From Leptolyngbya sp. NIES-2104 (lineage in GTDB: Bacteria > Cyanobacteriota > Cyanobacteriia > Leptolyngbyales > Leptolyngbyaceae), in the NCBI RefSeq assembly GCF_001485215.1, contig NZ_BBWW01000001.1, positions 2,790,001 through 2,854,000 on the forward strand: DNA of 64,000 nucleotides, in the 5' to 3' direction. The notes under the pieces were generated by a model. The model was not told where the DNA came from and searched no databases. It saw only the letters and a program-made list of their open reading frames with translations. The position numbers and the translations under genes are program-made. Shown here piece after piece: positions 10,001 to 18,961 of the stretch (the first letter of the stretch is position 1; each line of letters begins with the position of its first letter).

Positions 10001-11104
10001 TTAACTTCGACGAAAGGCGAATGATTTTGCCGCTCGAATACAAGTCGGTAAATCGGCATCGGTTTTAATCGCTTCTCGATCGATGTGCGTCAAACTCGCC
10101 CGGTGTCCCCAATCCCGCAAGGTTTGGATCAAATAATTCGATTTTGGAATGTCTAATTTTCCGCGTCGTCCAATCTCGCCCAATGTATAGAAGTACGGCG
10201 GCATTTCTGCTTCCATAGACATCAGTTCTAATAATCGAATCTGTGCTGTCCAGTTCCAATCTTTTGCCAATTCGATCATTTGGGCAATTTGACCCGCATC
10301 ATGCAGATGACCTAACCACATTGCACCACTCAGAACCAGCGATCGACTATCTAACGAACACTGCGATCGACCTAGTTTTCGCCACTCGACTTTCTGATAA
10401 GTGCCGCACTCATGACAAAACCCTAAAAATCCATAGTTCTGCTCAGTCAATTGAATCGAGGAAACTAACCGCACCATCACGCGATAAGTTTGACCTGTGA
10501 AATAGGAAAACACGGGGATGATACCCATTCCGCGTGATGCGGCTTGTTGTTGCACATTGCCTAGAATTAGTCGCAATCCTTGTTCATGCGCGGCGGGATG
10601 AATTCGAGCGATCGCGCCATAGTCCGCCACACAATTATCCGGGGCACGTCCGGTTACAGTTCGTCCATCGGTGCTCGTTAGATAGATCAGTCCATTAATG
10701 GCACAAGCGCTTAAACTCGCATGAACATACGGAACCGGAGAACCAAAGCCATCCACATCGACTAAGTCATAGTAATTCTGATGGTTATAGCAATCGAAAA
10801 ACACTCGGATTGCATCTCGATCGCTAATTTGATATTGCTCCGGTGGTAATTGCGCTAAGTTCTCCCGCAGTACTGTTTGAGTGTCCGAATTACTATCATT
10901 TGCACAGACAAAATCAGCTTGACTTTCAATCGCGTATCTCAGCGATCGAACTCCGCATCCTGCCATCGCGTCTAACACTCGTAAAGATCCGCGATCGCGC
11001 CGATAGACCGCTGCTGCAAGAACCGCTAAATCTCTCACCGTTTCAGCATTGGGATTGTAGAATGCACTACCGATCGTGAACGTGGCTTTTCCTTCGATCG
11101 TCAT
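10001..11104 (-). CDS. trm1: tRNA (guanine-N2)-dimethyltransferase Trm1
   Basis: Trm1 uses SAM to dimethylate N2 of G26 in tRNA; it is common in archaea and eukaryotes and known from a few bacterial groups including cyanobacteria. The 367-residue product has GKATFTIGSAFYNP at the N-terminus, SAM motif VLDAMAGCGVRSLRYA (about 44-59), the catalytic-loop motif DVDGFGSP, and a C-terminal zinc-like pair (FCHECGTYQK). I chose the ATG at 11104; a TTG two codons earlier overlaps the preceding stop. It is the third gene of a tight operon (TM2/SHOCT - HhH - trm1), with the gaps between genes only 0-2 bases. Confidence 0.94.
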   Translation of the reverse strand: MTIEGKATFTIGSAFYNPNAETVRDLAVLAAAVYRRDRGSLRVLDAMAGCGVRSLRYAIESQADFVCANDSNSDTQTVLRENLAQLPPEQYQISDRDAIRVFFDCYNHQNYYDLVDVDGFGSPVPYVHASLSACAINGLIYLTSTDGRTVTGRAPDNCVADYGAIARIHPAAHEQGLRLILGNVQQQAASRGMGIIPVFSYFTGQTYRVMVRLVSSIQLTEQNYGFLGFCHECGTYQKVEWRKLGRSQCSLDSRSLVLSGAMWLGHLHDAGQIAQMIELAKDWNWTAQIRLLELMSMEAEMPPYFYTLGEIGRRGKLDIPKSNYLIQTLRDWGHRASLTHIDREAIKTDADLPTCIRAAKSFAFRRS

Positions 11105-11106
11105 GT

Positions 11107-11625
11107 TCAAAATCGGAGATAGTGCATCAATTCAGCGATCGCAGAACTCGGAAGTGAAAGCCGCTGTTGCAAATCGACTAGGTTTTTGTAGTTGCCTTGA
11201 ACTTGACGATTTCTCACGATCGCTCTTGCCAACACCGATCGAATATTTGGAATCTGCAACAGTTCATTCACCGTTGCTGTGTTCAAATTTACGCGCTGAA
11301 TCTGCTGCAAACTTTCTGGATCGTAGTAGCAAAACTTCATCACAGGTTCTAACGGTTTCATTCGCTGCAACGAAACTCCGATCGCTGCGGCAACATCCTC
11401 GATACAGAGAAATTGCACCCCGAATTCGCTCAATTGCGTCAATGTTTTCGCCTGATGAATCGATAATCCGGGCAATCTCAACCAATCATCGACACTTGCC
11501 TGATTCACATCGATTTGAATTCCTAAATCTGCTGCAATCCGAATCTCCGCCAACGATTGAAAGCGATAATACGGATCGTTTTGGATTTTAGATTTCAGTA
11601 GCGCGTTCGAGAACCAATTGAGCAT
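11107..11625 (-). CDS. Helix-hairpin-helix domain protein
   Basis: A 172-residue protein with two ComEA/T2SK-like helix-hairpin-helix units: DVNQASVDDWLRLPGLSIHQ (about 39-58) and VNLNTATVNELLQIPNIRSV (about 112-131). HhH units bind DNA backbone or other proteins. There is no signal peptide; the N-terminus (MLNWFSNALLKSKIQNDPYY) is soluble. The gene directly abuts the upstream TM2 gene (TAA then ATG) and ends two bases before trm1, so the three are surely cotranscribed. A nucleic-acid role next to a tRNA methyltransferase is plausible but unproven. Confidence 0.85.
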   Translation of the reverse strand: MLNWFSNALLKSKIQNDPYYRFQSLAEIRIAADLGIQIDVNQASVDDWLRLPGLSIHQAKTLTQLSEFGVQFLCIEDVAAAIGVSLQRMKPLEPVMKFCYYDPESLQQIQRVNLNTATVNELLQIPNIRSVLARAIVRNRQVQGNYKNLVDLQQRLSLPSSAIAELMHYLRF

Positions 11626-12063
11626 TTATTTAATTCGATCGAGCAATTTCCGGCGTTTTTGTTCAAATTCGTATTCTGAAATTAAACCATCTTCTCGAAG
11701 CTGATCGAGTTCACGCAAACTTTCCGACACACTCACAACGGGATTGGCTGACACATCGAGCGCGATCGCTTCATCATTAAAATTCACATCGAACTCATCA
11801 GGATTCTGAATCAGATAGAATACCGCATCAAATAGCGCTGCAATCCACGCGATTTTGCTGCCTGTGAGTGCCAGAGCTAAATAAATCAAGCACCACCAGC
11901 GCTGTCCTAAATAGAGCTTGTGCAAGCCGACCAGATGAAAGCCACCAAACACCGGAACGGCTCCCACGATCGCTAACAGTGCCGCAACTCTTCGACTTTT
12001 CGCATTCCCCAGCATAAAACCCACTGCGATTCGGTGGCTTTCACTATAACGAAGTTTTGCCAA
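11626..12063 (-). CDS. TM2 and SHOCT domain membrane protein
   Basis: A 145-residue small membrane protein. The TM2 domain spans about residues 24-86: two membrane helices around the hallmark GLHKLYLGQ and a second helix ending in DAVFYLI. The C-terminal 30 residues (LRELDQLREDGLISEYEFEQ) are a SHOCT domain, a short helical module seen at protein termini. Function unknown. First gene of the operon with the HhH protein and trm1. An internal ATG at residue 17 is an alternative start. Confidence 0.85.
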   Translation of the reverse strand: MAKLRYSESHRIAVGFMLGNAKSRRVAALLAIVGAVPVFGGFHLVGLHKLYLGQRWWCLIYLALALTGSKIAWIAALFDAVFYLIQNPDEFDVNFNDEAIALDVSANPVVSVSESLRELDQLREDGLISEYEFEQKRRKLLDRIK

Positions 12064-12160
12064 GTCGCGACCGTTCGCAATTATCCACAGAGGGAAATTC
12101 GCTCGAAAATATCAAGACGCATATACCATTCAAAGAAGGGGCAGTTTCTCAAATTGTGTT

Positions 12161-13567
12161 ATGAAGTTGCAGTCACCGAAAGGTAAAGTTCCTTGGAGAT
12201 CGATCGGGGTTTTTTGTGCGATCGCATCCGCAGCGGGTTTAGTGGCATCGAGTGCGTGGCTCAGTACCCAGTTCATCATCGATCCGCGATCAGTTGTGTG
12301 GATGAACCGCTATCTACCCAAACAAGCCCGAATCCCGGTCAGTGCTTGGGATGACCCGAAAACAATTCAAGAGATTCATTCGGATCTTCGTAAATCGGGA
12401 TTGTTTGCAGGAGAACCGATTCAGGTCGAGACTGCCCTCAAAGACAAGAAGAAACAAACAGACTTGCTCATTCCCATTTTCAAACCGGGACAGGATGGAG
12501 ACGATCGCTTAACAGAACTGCGTGCATACCGATTAGTTCTCAATCCCACTCCGAACAAAAAAGAAGCCCTTCAGTTCGTCAATCAAATCGAGGTGCGGGA
12601 ACTGCGCGAAGATTTTGTTACTGAACCGCTCGTTCGCGCTCGTGTGATTAATCCGAGTTCCGATCGCCCAGTGCCGTTCACAACGGTCTACCGCTTTGAA
12701 GATCGTGCACCTCGAAATGGAGCTTGGTTAACTCTAAACGGCAAATTAAAACAGGGCGATTCGTCGATCGCTTATGGTCAAGTGGTCTATTACAATCCGA
12801 CCACCACGGCGATGAGCGTGATGCTGTCTTGGACAAGTCCTGATGGTGAACTTCCAAGCTGGCAAGCCGTTCCAAAAGGTCGTCCAGCGGAAATGGTCAT
12901 CAATCAGACGGTTGGATTAGAGCCAGATTTTCAGGTGTATCAACTGCGATCGGTAAAGCGTAAAAATATTCCGTTTCAACTCCAGCCGATTTCTCTAAGC
13001 GAAAGCGGACTGAAGTCGAACAATGGAGCCTTTGTAGACGCTTTATTTCTCGCTCGAAGCGGTCTTTGGTCAAACGCTTTGGAATATATGCAATCCGTGA
13101 AGCGTCAGATCGGTTCTGATTGGACAATGAATGCTCAAGCCCAGATGGATCTCGTGGCGCGTCATGCCAAAGTTACGAAAACCCAAGCCGACCAACCTTG
13201 GGCAAATTCAGGACAGCAAGTTTTAGCAAATCTACTCGACGGACGCTGGGAACGGGCAATTCAATTTGTACAGAATCGAGAGAGCGATCGTACTGAAGTG
13301 CTAGACATGCTCAAGTTCGATCCGGGTCGAGTGCAAAAACGCATCAATGCCGCACTTAACTTTGATCCTGCGCGATCCGATGTGCAGATGTGGGCAGCGT
13401 TGCGGTTGGCATCTCAACAAGGAAAACCGAGTGCGATCGCTTGGTTAGCAAAACAGCCCTCAGATTCCAATGTTCGCCGCACTCAAACGCTGAAATTGAT
13501 CAATGAACTCGATTCGATGACGTTTGGCACTGTGACACCTTCTGCAATCTCTCAAAACAAGAATTAA
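12161..13567 (+). CDS. Conserved hypothetical membrane-anchored protein
   Basis: I do not recognise a named family. The 468-residue protein has one N-terminal membrane anchor (about residues 15-38, IGVFCAIASAAGLVASSAWL) and a large outside domain. Residues about 90-260 are beta-strand-rich with motifs LRAYRLVLNPTP and SIAYGQVVYYNP; residues about 285-450 are helical and Trp/Ala-rich (ALFLARSGLWSNALEYMQSV, MWAALRLASQQGKPSAIAWL), reminiscent of TPR-like helical repeats. It stands alone, divergent from the TM2 operon. Confidence 0.8.
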   Translation: MKLQSPKGKVPWRSIGVFCAIASAAGLVASSAWLSTQFIIDPRSVVWMNRYLPKQARIPVSAWDDPKTIQEIHSDLRKSGLFAGEPIQVETALKDKKKQTDLLIPIFKPGQDGDDRLTELRAYRLVLNPTPNKKEALQFVNQIEVRELREDFVTEPLVRARVINPSSDRPVPFTTVYRFEDRAPRNGAWLTLNGKLKQGDSSIAYGQVVYYNPTTTAMSVMLSWTSPDGELPSWQAVPKGRPAEMVINQTVGLEPDFQVYQLRSVKRKNIPFQLQPISLSESGLKSNNGAFVDALFLARSGLWSNALEYMQSVKRQIGSDWTMNAQAQMDLVARHAKVTKTQADQPWANSGQQVLANLLDGRWERAIQFVQNRESDRTEVLDMLKFDPGRVQKRINAALNFDPARSDVQMWAALRLASQQGKPSAIAWLAKQPSDSNVRRTQTLKLINELDSMTFGTVTPSAISQNKN

Positions 13568-13677
13568 TGAAACTAATTCTCAAAAGATGTGGTGTTTAGT
13601 TTTACAGCCTGTCGTATTAAAGTTCTTATTCAAACTAAGAAAAAATTAAGGCAAAGCAAATTTATTGCGATTCATTT

Positions 13678-13696
13678 GACAATAAGACCTATTATC
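13678..13696. promoter_or_regulatory. Candidate Fur box upstream of iron porin
   Basis: GACAAT-AAGACCT-ATTATC has the 6-7-6 layout of the classical 19-bp Fur box (GATAAT-7-ATTATC) with 11 of 12 outer bases matching. It extends to the inverted repeat TTGACAATA / TATTATCAA and overlaps a TTGACA -35-like hexamer at 13676-13681. It lies 60 bases before the start of an iron-uptake porin. Confidence 0.6.
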
Positions 13697-13755
13697 AAAA
13701 TGATCTTGCGTGTCGAGATCGCCATTTCTAGTTATTGGTGTAAGGAAAACTGGTC

Positions 13756-15402
13756 ATGCCAAAATTTTTAATTCATTCCCTAGTCTTAGCAGCGGGTGTC
13801 AGCATTGCGTCGAGCGCTACCGCAAATGAAACTCCGAACGTTGCAGACTTGAGCAAACCCGAACCGTTATCACAAGTCACTTCAGTTTCTCAGCTTTCTG
13901 ATGTGCGCCCGACCGACTGGGCATTTCAAGCATTGCAATCTCTAGTAGAGCGCTATGGCTGTATTGCAGGGTATCCCGATCGCACTTATCGAGGAAATCG
14001 GGCGCTCACTCGATTTGAATTTGCAGCGGGATTGAATGCGTGTCTCGATCGCGTCAACGAACTGATCGCCGCTTCGACCGCTGATCTGGTGAAAAAAGAA
14101 GATTTAGCCACGCTGCAAAAACTTCAAGAACAATTCGCCGCAGAACTCGCAACGATTCGCGGTCGCGTTGATGCCTTAGAAGCAAGAACAACCACACTCG
14201 AAAAACAGCAATTCTCGACCACGACTAAACTAAACGCTGAAGTCGTCTTAGGAATCACTGGAGCCGCCGCAGGTCGGGACTTTATCCGCCGGGAATTTGT
14301 CCCTGGAGTTGGTAGCGTCGAAGTTGCCGATCGCGTTTCTCGTAATACGATCGTCGGCAATCGAGTTCGCTTAAACTTTGATACAAGCTTCACCGGACGC
14401 GACAATTTAAGAACGCGATTACAAGCAGCAAATCTTTCAGGACTACCCGCGAATTTGAACGGCGACCAATTGACTAATGAAGGCTCATTACGATTTGCGG
14501 GCGGAGAAAATAATGAGATCGGGCTGGATGCGTTGAACTACACATTCCCGATCGGCGAAAATACAACCGTCGTGCTCGAAGCGAATGCAGGCGCGATCGA
14601 TGACTTTACCGATACGCTCAATCCCTTTCTCGACGGCGATGGTGGCTCCGGTGCGCTGTCACACTTTGGCACCCGCAACTCAATCTACTACCTCGGTAAT
14701 GGCACCAGTGGAACTGGATTAGGACTGCGCCACAAATTCGGAGAAGCTCTAGAACTGAGTTTGGGTTATCTCTCCGGTGAGCCGAATTCTCCGGCAGCAG
14801 GCAGCGGATTATTTAACGGCTCTTATGGGGCAATGGCTCAACTCACGTTCCGTCCGAGTGAACGTCTGGGAATCGGTTTAACCTATATCAATGCCTACAA
14901 CGTTGATTACTCTGGAAATGGTGCGGTTGGAAGTACTCGCGCCAATTTCCGATCGCTGGCTGAAACCGGATTTTTAGCAGACAACGTACCGACGATCGCG
15001 AATGCGTACGGGGTTTCTGCGACCTTCCAAATCGCGCCGCAATTAGTACTCAATGGCTCAGTTGGCTATACAAATGCTCGATCGTTGCAATCGGGTGCAC
15101 GCGGAACGCTCGATATTTGGAACTGGGCAGTGGGTTTAGCGGTTCCTGACTTTCTCAAAAAGGGCAGTGTTGCAGGTGTGATTGTCGGGATGGAACCGAG
15201 AGTAACGGGAGCGAGAGGCGCATTTGGGTCTGCGGTGGGACGCGATCGAGATACTTCACTGCACGTTGAAGGTTTCTATCAATTCCAACTGAACGACAAC
15301 ATCGCCATCACGCCTGGAATCATCTGGTTAACGGCTCCAAATCATGACAACCGCAATGATGACATTGTGATTGGTACGATTCGGACAACGTTTACGTTTT
15401 AA
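13756..15402 (+). CDS. Iron uptake porin (SLH domain, OprB-type barrel)
   Basis: An outer-membrane porin of the cyanobacterial SomA/Slr1908-like group, several of which pass inorganic iron. The 548-residue precursor has a signal peptide (VLAAGVSIASSATANE), an SLH domain (about 50-105, VRPTDWAFQALQSLVERYG and GYPDRTYRGNRALTRFEFAA) that anchors to peptidoglycan-linked polysaccharide, a coiled coil (about 110-155), and a beta-barrel ending in the aromatic IGTIRTTFTF. The candidate Fur box upstream fits iron-repressed expression. A perfect bidirectional terminator follows. Confidence 0.93.
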   Translation: MPKFLIHSLVLAAGVSIASSATANETPNVADLSKPEPLSQVTSVSQLSDVRPTDWAFQALQSLVERYGCIAGYPDRTYRGNRALTRFEFAAGLNACLDRVNELIAASTADLVKKEDLATLQKLQEQFAAELATIRGRVDALEARTTTLEKQQFSTTTKLNAEVVLGITGAAAGRDFIRREFVPGVGSVEVADRVSRNTIVGNRVRLNFDTSFTGRDNLRTRLQAANLSGLPANLNGDQLTNEGSLRFAGGENNEIGLDALNYTFPIGENTTVVLEANAGAIDDFTDTLNPFLDGDGGSGALSHFGTRNSIYYLGNGTSGTGLGLRHKFGEALELSLGYLSGEPNSPAAGSGLFNGSYGAMAQLTFRPSERLGIGLTYINAYNVDYSGNGAVGSTRANFRSLAETGFLADNVPTIANAYGVSATFQIAPQLVLNGSVGYTNARSLQSGARGTLDIWNWAVGLAVPDFLKKGSVAGVIVGMEPRVTGARGAFGSAVGRDRDTSLHVEGFYQFQLNDNIAITPGIIWLTAPNHDNRNDDIVIGTIRTTFTF

Positions 15403-15407
15403 CCTTA

Positions 15408-15443
15408 AGGAAAACGATCGAAGAATTCTTCGATCGTTTTCCT
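15408..15443. terminator. Bidirectional terminator between porin and TldE
   Basis: A perfect 36-base palindrome with arms AGGAAAACGATCGAAGAA / TTCTTCGATCGTTTTCCT between two convergent genes; each strand ends in a TTTTCCT tract. Confidence 0.9.
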
Positions 15444-15452
15444 ATCAGTCAC

Positions 15453-16793
15453 CTATTCGCCAGTAATCGACAATTCATCCACCCAAACTCTCGGAGCCAC
15501 TCCTGAGCCTGTGAATTCTGTCTCTTTCTCGACATAGATAATCGACTTCAGCACCTCGCGAATATCACCTGCAACCGTCGCCGATTCGATACTGGTACGC
15601 TTACCATCCTGAATCAACCACCCATCAAACGGCAGCGAGAATGAACCCTGTAGTGCCTGAACTCCCGCATGAAGCGCACTCACATCATCAATCAAAATCA
15701 AGTTGTCTGCATTCTCTAAACTATATTCCTGTGCTGCGGGTTCCCCTGCATACACATGAAAGAAATGCGGACTTACTGTAACTTTTGCGCCCATATTCGC
15801 GTGTCCGGTCGGCTGAGCATTCATTCGTTTCGCCGTTCCTGAACTATGTAGAAAGTTCGACAACACACCATTCTTAATCAAAGGAATAGCGCGAGTCGGA
15901 GTCCCTTCGCCGTCAAACGCCTCTACACCAATATTTTCAGGATGCAAAGCATTGTCATCCAAACACAGGAGCGGAGACGCGATCGCACTTCCCAACGATT
16001 CCACAGTCGAAAGACTCTGCTTATCTAAAATGCTCTGAGCATTAAACAGATTAGAAAACGCCCCGATCAAACTCAAAAAGGCTTCCGGCGAAAATACTAC
16101 CCGATATTTACCCGTTTTCACCTTGTCATAGTTCAAGTGGCTGATCGTCTTTTCTGCGGCTTCTTTGAGACAGCCTTCGACATCGAGCTTTTCGATTCCC
16201 GGACTCACCCGAAACGCGCCTGCACTTCTAGGTTTGCGACCTTCTTCCTCGGTCTTGGTGTACAGGTACAACGACGCATAAGAATGTGCCTCATGCCGCA
16301 GTGCACCCTGACTATTGAGATAAAAGCGATCGATATCCCGTTGCGCCAATCCGTTGTAGGGAACACCCGCGATCGCGGGATGCGCTTCTAATAGTTCTTT
16401 TTCAGCTTTAATCAGCGTTTCCAACAGTTGAGAAACCGGAGCTTGGGGAAGATGTTCGCTTTTTACTTCAGCCGTTTGGGCTGTCGATTCCGGGCTGAAA
16501 TCGGGCACGTTGTCCTTCACGCCAAAATAGCTAGCTTCTTTCGCAGTCTTTAATGCAAGTTCTAATCCGATCGGATCAACATCCGTGGTCGAAGTCACGC
16601 CAACCGTATGATCTTCATTCCAAACGCGCACCGTCACGCCCGATCGCTGAGAGGCTTTCATCTGTTGCGGTTCGCCTTGATCGACTTGCACACTGGTTTC
16701 ATCGATCGACGATCCGTAAATATCGAATTTCTCAATTCCAAGTTTCTTCGCGGCTTCTTGGGCTGCCGCTGCAATGTCTTGAACCTTTGCCAT
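15453..16793 (-). CDS. tldE: TldE/PmbA family protease subunit
   Basis: The non-metal-binding partner of the TldD/TldE heterodimeric metalloprotease, which degrades unfolded peptides and matures some RiPPs. The 446-residue protein matches the family: N-terminal QVDQGEPQQMKASQRSGVTVRV strand pair, YASLYLYTKTEEEGRKPRSA and a C-terminal half with LIKNGVLSNFLHSSGTAKRM and HFFHVYAGEP. It lacks the HExxxH site found in the gene next door. It is downstream of tldD on the same strand, 177 bases apart, separated by an inverted repeat. Confidence 0.93.
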   Translation of the reverse strand: MAKVQDIAAAAQEAAKKLGIEKFDIYGSSIDETSVQVDQGEPQQMKASQRSGVTVRVWNEDHTVGVTSTTDVDPIGLELALKTAKEASYFGVKDNVPDFSPESTAQTAEVKSEHLPQAPVSQLLETLIKAEKELLEAHPAIAGVPYNGLAQRDIDRFYLNSQGALRHEAHSYASLYLYTKTEEEGRKPRSAGAFRVSPGIEKLDVEGCLKEAAEKTISHLNYDKVKTGKYRVVFSPEAFLSLIGAFSNLFNAQSILDKQSLSTVESLGSAIASPLLCLDDNALHPENIGVEAFDGEGTPTRAIPLIKNGVLSNFLHSSGTAKRMNAQPTGHANMGAKVTVSPHFFHVYAGEPAAQEYSLENADNLILIDDVSALHAGVQALQGSFSLPFDGWLIQDGKRTSIESATVAGDIREVLKSIIYVEKETEFTGSGVAPRVWVDELSITGE

Positions 16794-16907
16794 GTTTTAT
16801 GCTCCAGGGAATTTGTCTACCTGTTCAATTTTTGAATGCGATCGATTCTGCGTTTACCCGACGACGTAGAGACGGGGTTATGTAAGTTGCTGAAATAGCT
16901 GCATCAT

Positions 16908-16962
16908 TGTGGGGTGGGCATCTTGCCCGCCACCGGGGATCAGGCAAGATGCCTGCCCCACA
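16908..16962. repeat. Inverted repeat between tldD and tldE
   Basis: 20-base arms at 16908-16927 and 16943-16962 pair at 18 of 20 positions (TGTGGGGTGGGCATCTTGCC / GGCAAGATGCCTGCCCCACA). This sequence type is a common dispersed non-coding repeat in filamentous cyanobacteria. It would form a strong hairpin in a tldD-tldE transcript. Confidence 0.85.
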
Positions 16963-16970
16963 GTTATTTT

Positions 16971-18443
16971 CTAACGCCCGCCCACGGTAATCGAATCCAC
17001 CTTCAAATGCGGTTGTCCGACCGTGACATACACGCTACCGCTGACCGATCCACAGAAACCCGCCGCCAATCCCAAATCCTTAGAACACATCGAAATCTTA
17101 TCCATGATTTCGGTCGCTTCCCCGATCAAGGTGGCTCCTTTCAGCGGTTTCGTCACTTTGCCGTTTTCGATCAAATACGCTTCATCCACCGCAAAGTTAA
17201 ACTGTCCGGTCGCGCCAACACTACCGCCGCCCATCTTTTTGCAGTAGATTCCTTTCTCGATCGACGCAAACAAGTCATCAATCTCATACTCACCCGGAGC
17301 AATATAGGTATTCCGCATCCGGCTTGCAGCAGCGAAAGTATATCCTTGACGGCGACCGCTTCCGGTTCTCGGATGTCCGGTTCGTACTGATCCTGCGCGA
17401 TCGGAAATAAAGTTCTTCAGAATGCCGTTCTCGATCAGCAACGTGCGCTGAGCGGGCATTCCTTCGTCGTCCATATCGATCGTGCCAAACGCATCAGTCG
17501 TAATGCCTTCATCCCAAGCGGTCAGATTTTCGTGGGCAATCTTTTCGCCTTTCTTCTCAGCAAACGGAGTCGTCTTCCGCTCGATCTGAGTCGTTTCGAG
17601 CAAATGACCACACGCTTCATGGAAAATCACGCCGCCGAATTCGTTCGCCATAATGACCGGATAATTACCCGACTCAACATACTCCGCGTACAGCATTTTC
17701 GCGGCGGATTCTGCCACTTCTTCAGCATCGATCGCATAATTCCAAGTTCTGAGAAAATCCGGTTCGCTCGTGCTGCCAACGCGCTTATTGATCGACGATC
17801 GATTCGTCCCATCCGCACACAGCAAGCTATATCCCACCGATTGCGTCAACCGAATATCCCGCGCAAACGTGCCATCACTTGCCGCAACTAAAACTTCTTG
17901 CCAATCGCGGAAATACACCGCCCGACGAGATTGGACATGATTTGCTTTCTCAGAAAGCGATCCATTCGCTGCCAGCAACACATCGCCCATTTCCCGCATC
18001 GAACTCGACTGACCGAGCCACGCCTCTTTGCCTTTCTTGGTGGCATAGTCGCGCAACAGTTCGAGGTGAATTTCTGGAATGAACGAATTCGGAGCAGGCA
18101 AATGCAAGCCCATAATCGACAACCCTTTTTCCAATGCGGCTTTCAGTCCGTTAAACGATAAATCGTTCGTCGAAACGTAGCAATCCGCCTTACCGCGAAA
18201 GACTCGTACCCCTGCACCCGTCGCCAATCGCGGCGAAATACTGGTAATCGCGTCATCTTCTGCCATGCAGCTAATGTAGTTGACACGCTCCAAGAAAAAT
18301 TCAATAAAATCTGCTCCAGCCGCTCGTCCCAATCCAAGCAGAATCGACAAGGGAGCCTCCCACGTTTCGTCGAACCGATCGGGGGTGTAGGAATAGTTCA
18401 AGCTGGGTAGCTCTTTAGAGATTAAAAGAGTCGGTGATTGCAT
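16971..18443 (-). CDS. tldD: Metalloprotease TldD
   Basis: Catalytic subunit of the TldD/TldE protease. The zinc site HExxxH is visible as [10 protein letters not shown] in the central [11 protein letters not shown] segment; other family motifs are [10 protein letters not shown]-like ([20 protein letters not shown]) and the C-terminal [19 protein letters not shown] followed by [13 protein letters not shown] chose the ATG at 18443 ([17 protein letters not shown]), giving 491 residues, because the extra 20 residues of the longer frame are charged and unlike the family start. Divergent from a small membrane protein. Confidence 0.94.
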   Translation of the reverse strand: MQSPTLLISKELPSLNYSYTPDRFDETWEAPLSILLGLGRAAGADFIEFFLERVNYISCMAEDDAITSISPRLATGAGVRVFRGKADCYVSTNDLSFNGLKAALEKGLSIMGLHLPAPNSFIPEIHLELLRDYATKKGKEAWLGQSSSMREMGDVLLAANGSLSEKANHVQSRRAVYFRDWQEVLVAASDGTFARDIRLTQSVGYSLLCADGTNRSSINKRVGSTSEPDFLRTWNYAIDAEEVAESAAKMLYAEYVESGNYPVIMANEFGGVIFHEACGHLLETTQIERKTTPFAEKKGEKIAHENLTAWDEGITTDAFGTIDMDDEGMPAQRTLLIENGILKNFISDRAGSVRTGHPRTGSGRRQGYTFAAASRMRNTYIAPGEYEIDDLFASIEKGIYCKKMGGGSVGATGQFNFAVDEAYLIENGKVTKPLKGATLIGEATEIMDKISMCSKDLGLAAGFCGSVSGSVYVTVGQPHLKVDSITVGGR

Positions 18444-18501
18444 CAAGCAAGCCTCGCGCTGGTTTTCATCTATTTTAGCGAAGTCGTTTCGTTTCCGGGT
18501 C

Positions 18502-18873
18502 ATGTGTGATTTGGCTCAGTCCGTATTCACAGTGTCTCTCATTGGTGAGATGTGTAAATTTTCGGAGTTCGGTAGATCTAGTACGGGCTGGATTCCTGAG
18601 TTGCGGTGCGAGTATGACGAGAATCTTCACGAAGACTTAATCGATTCAGTCGAAATTTTGTCTGAGCGTTCAGTAAGACTGCTGAAGAATAAAAATATTC
18701 CCTGGAAATCACCGAGGTACTCAATGCGTGATCTTCTCGCCCTGTTCAGCTTGATTTGCTGGCTGGTTCTCATGATTTGGGTCTACCGAAATTCACCGGA
18801 TTGGTTTTTCGTGCCGTTCTTCTTTGTGGCGACCTTTATGTTCCTTCGATTGATGGAGCCAAAAAGCTCGTAG
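18502..18873 (+). CDS. Small putative membrane protein
   Basis: Unrecognised, 123 residues. The first half is soluble ([20 protein letters not shown]), the second half has two adjacent membrane helices ([18 protein letters not shown] and [18 protein letters not shown], about residues 78-118). There is no clear ribosome site at the first ATG; an internal start near residue 17 or 74 is possible. It lies between the divergent tldD and the NnrD/E gene. Confidence 0.5.
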   Translation: MCDLAQSVFTVSLIGEMCKFSEFGRSSTGWIPELRCEYDENLHEDLIDSVEILSERSVRLLKNKNIPWKSPRYSMRDLLALFSLICWLVLMIWVYRNSPDWFFVPFFFVATFMFLRLMEPKSS

Positions 18874-18961
18874 AGTTTCAATTTGCTTGGTAGCCTGAGA
18901 GTGCTGTGATTGGATTTGGATTGTGAGTTCTCCAGAGTTCAGGCTAGAGCAAATTCGCCGG

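Noticed and set aside
9835-10059. 74-codon minus-strand frame
   Set aside because: Overlaps the Trm1 gene end in another frame, has no ribosome site or family.
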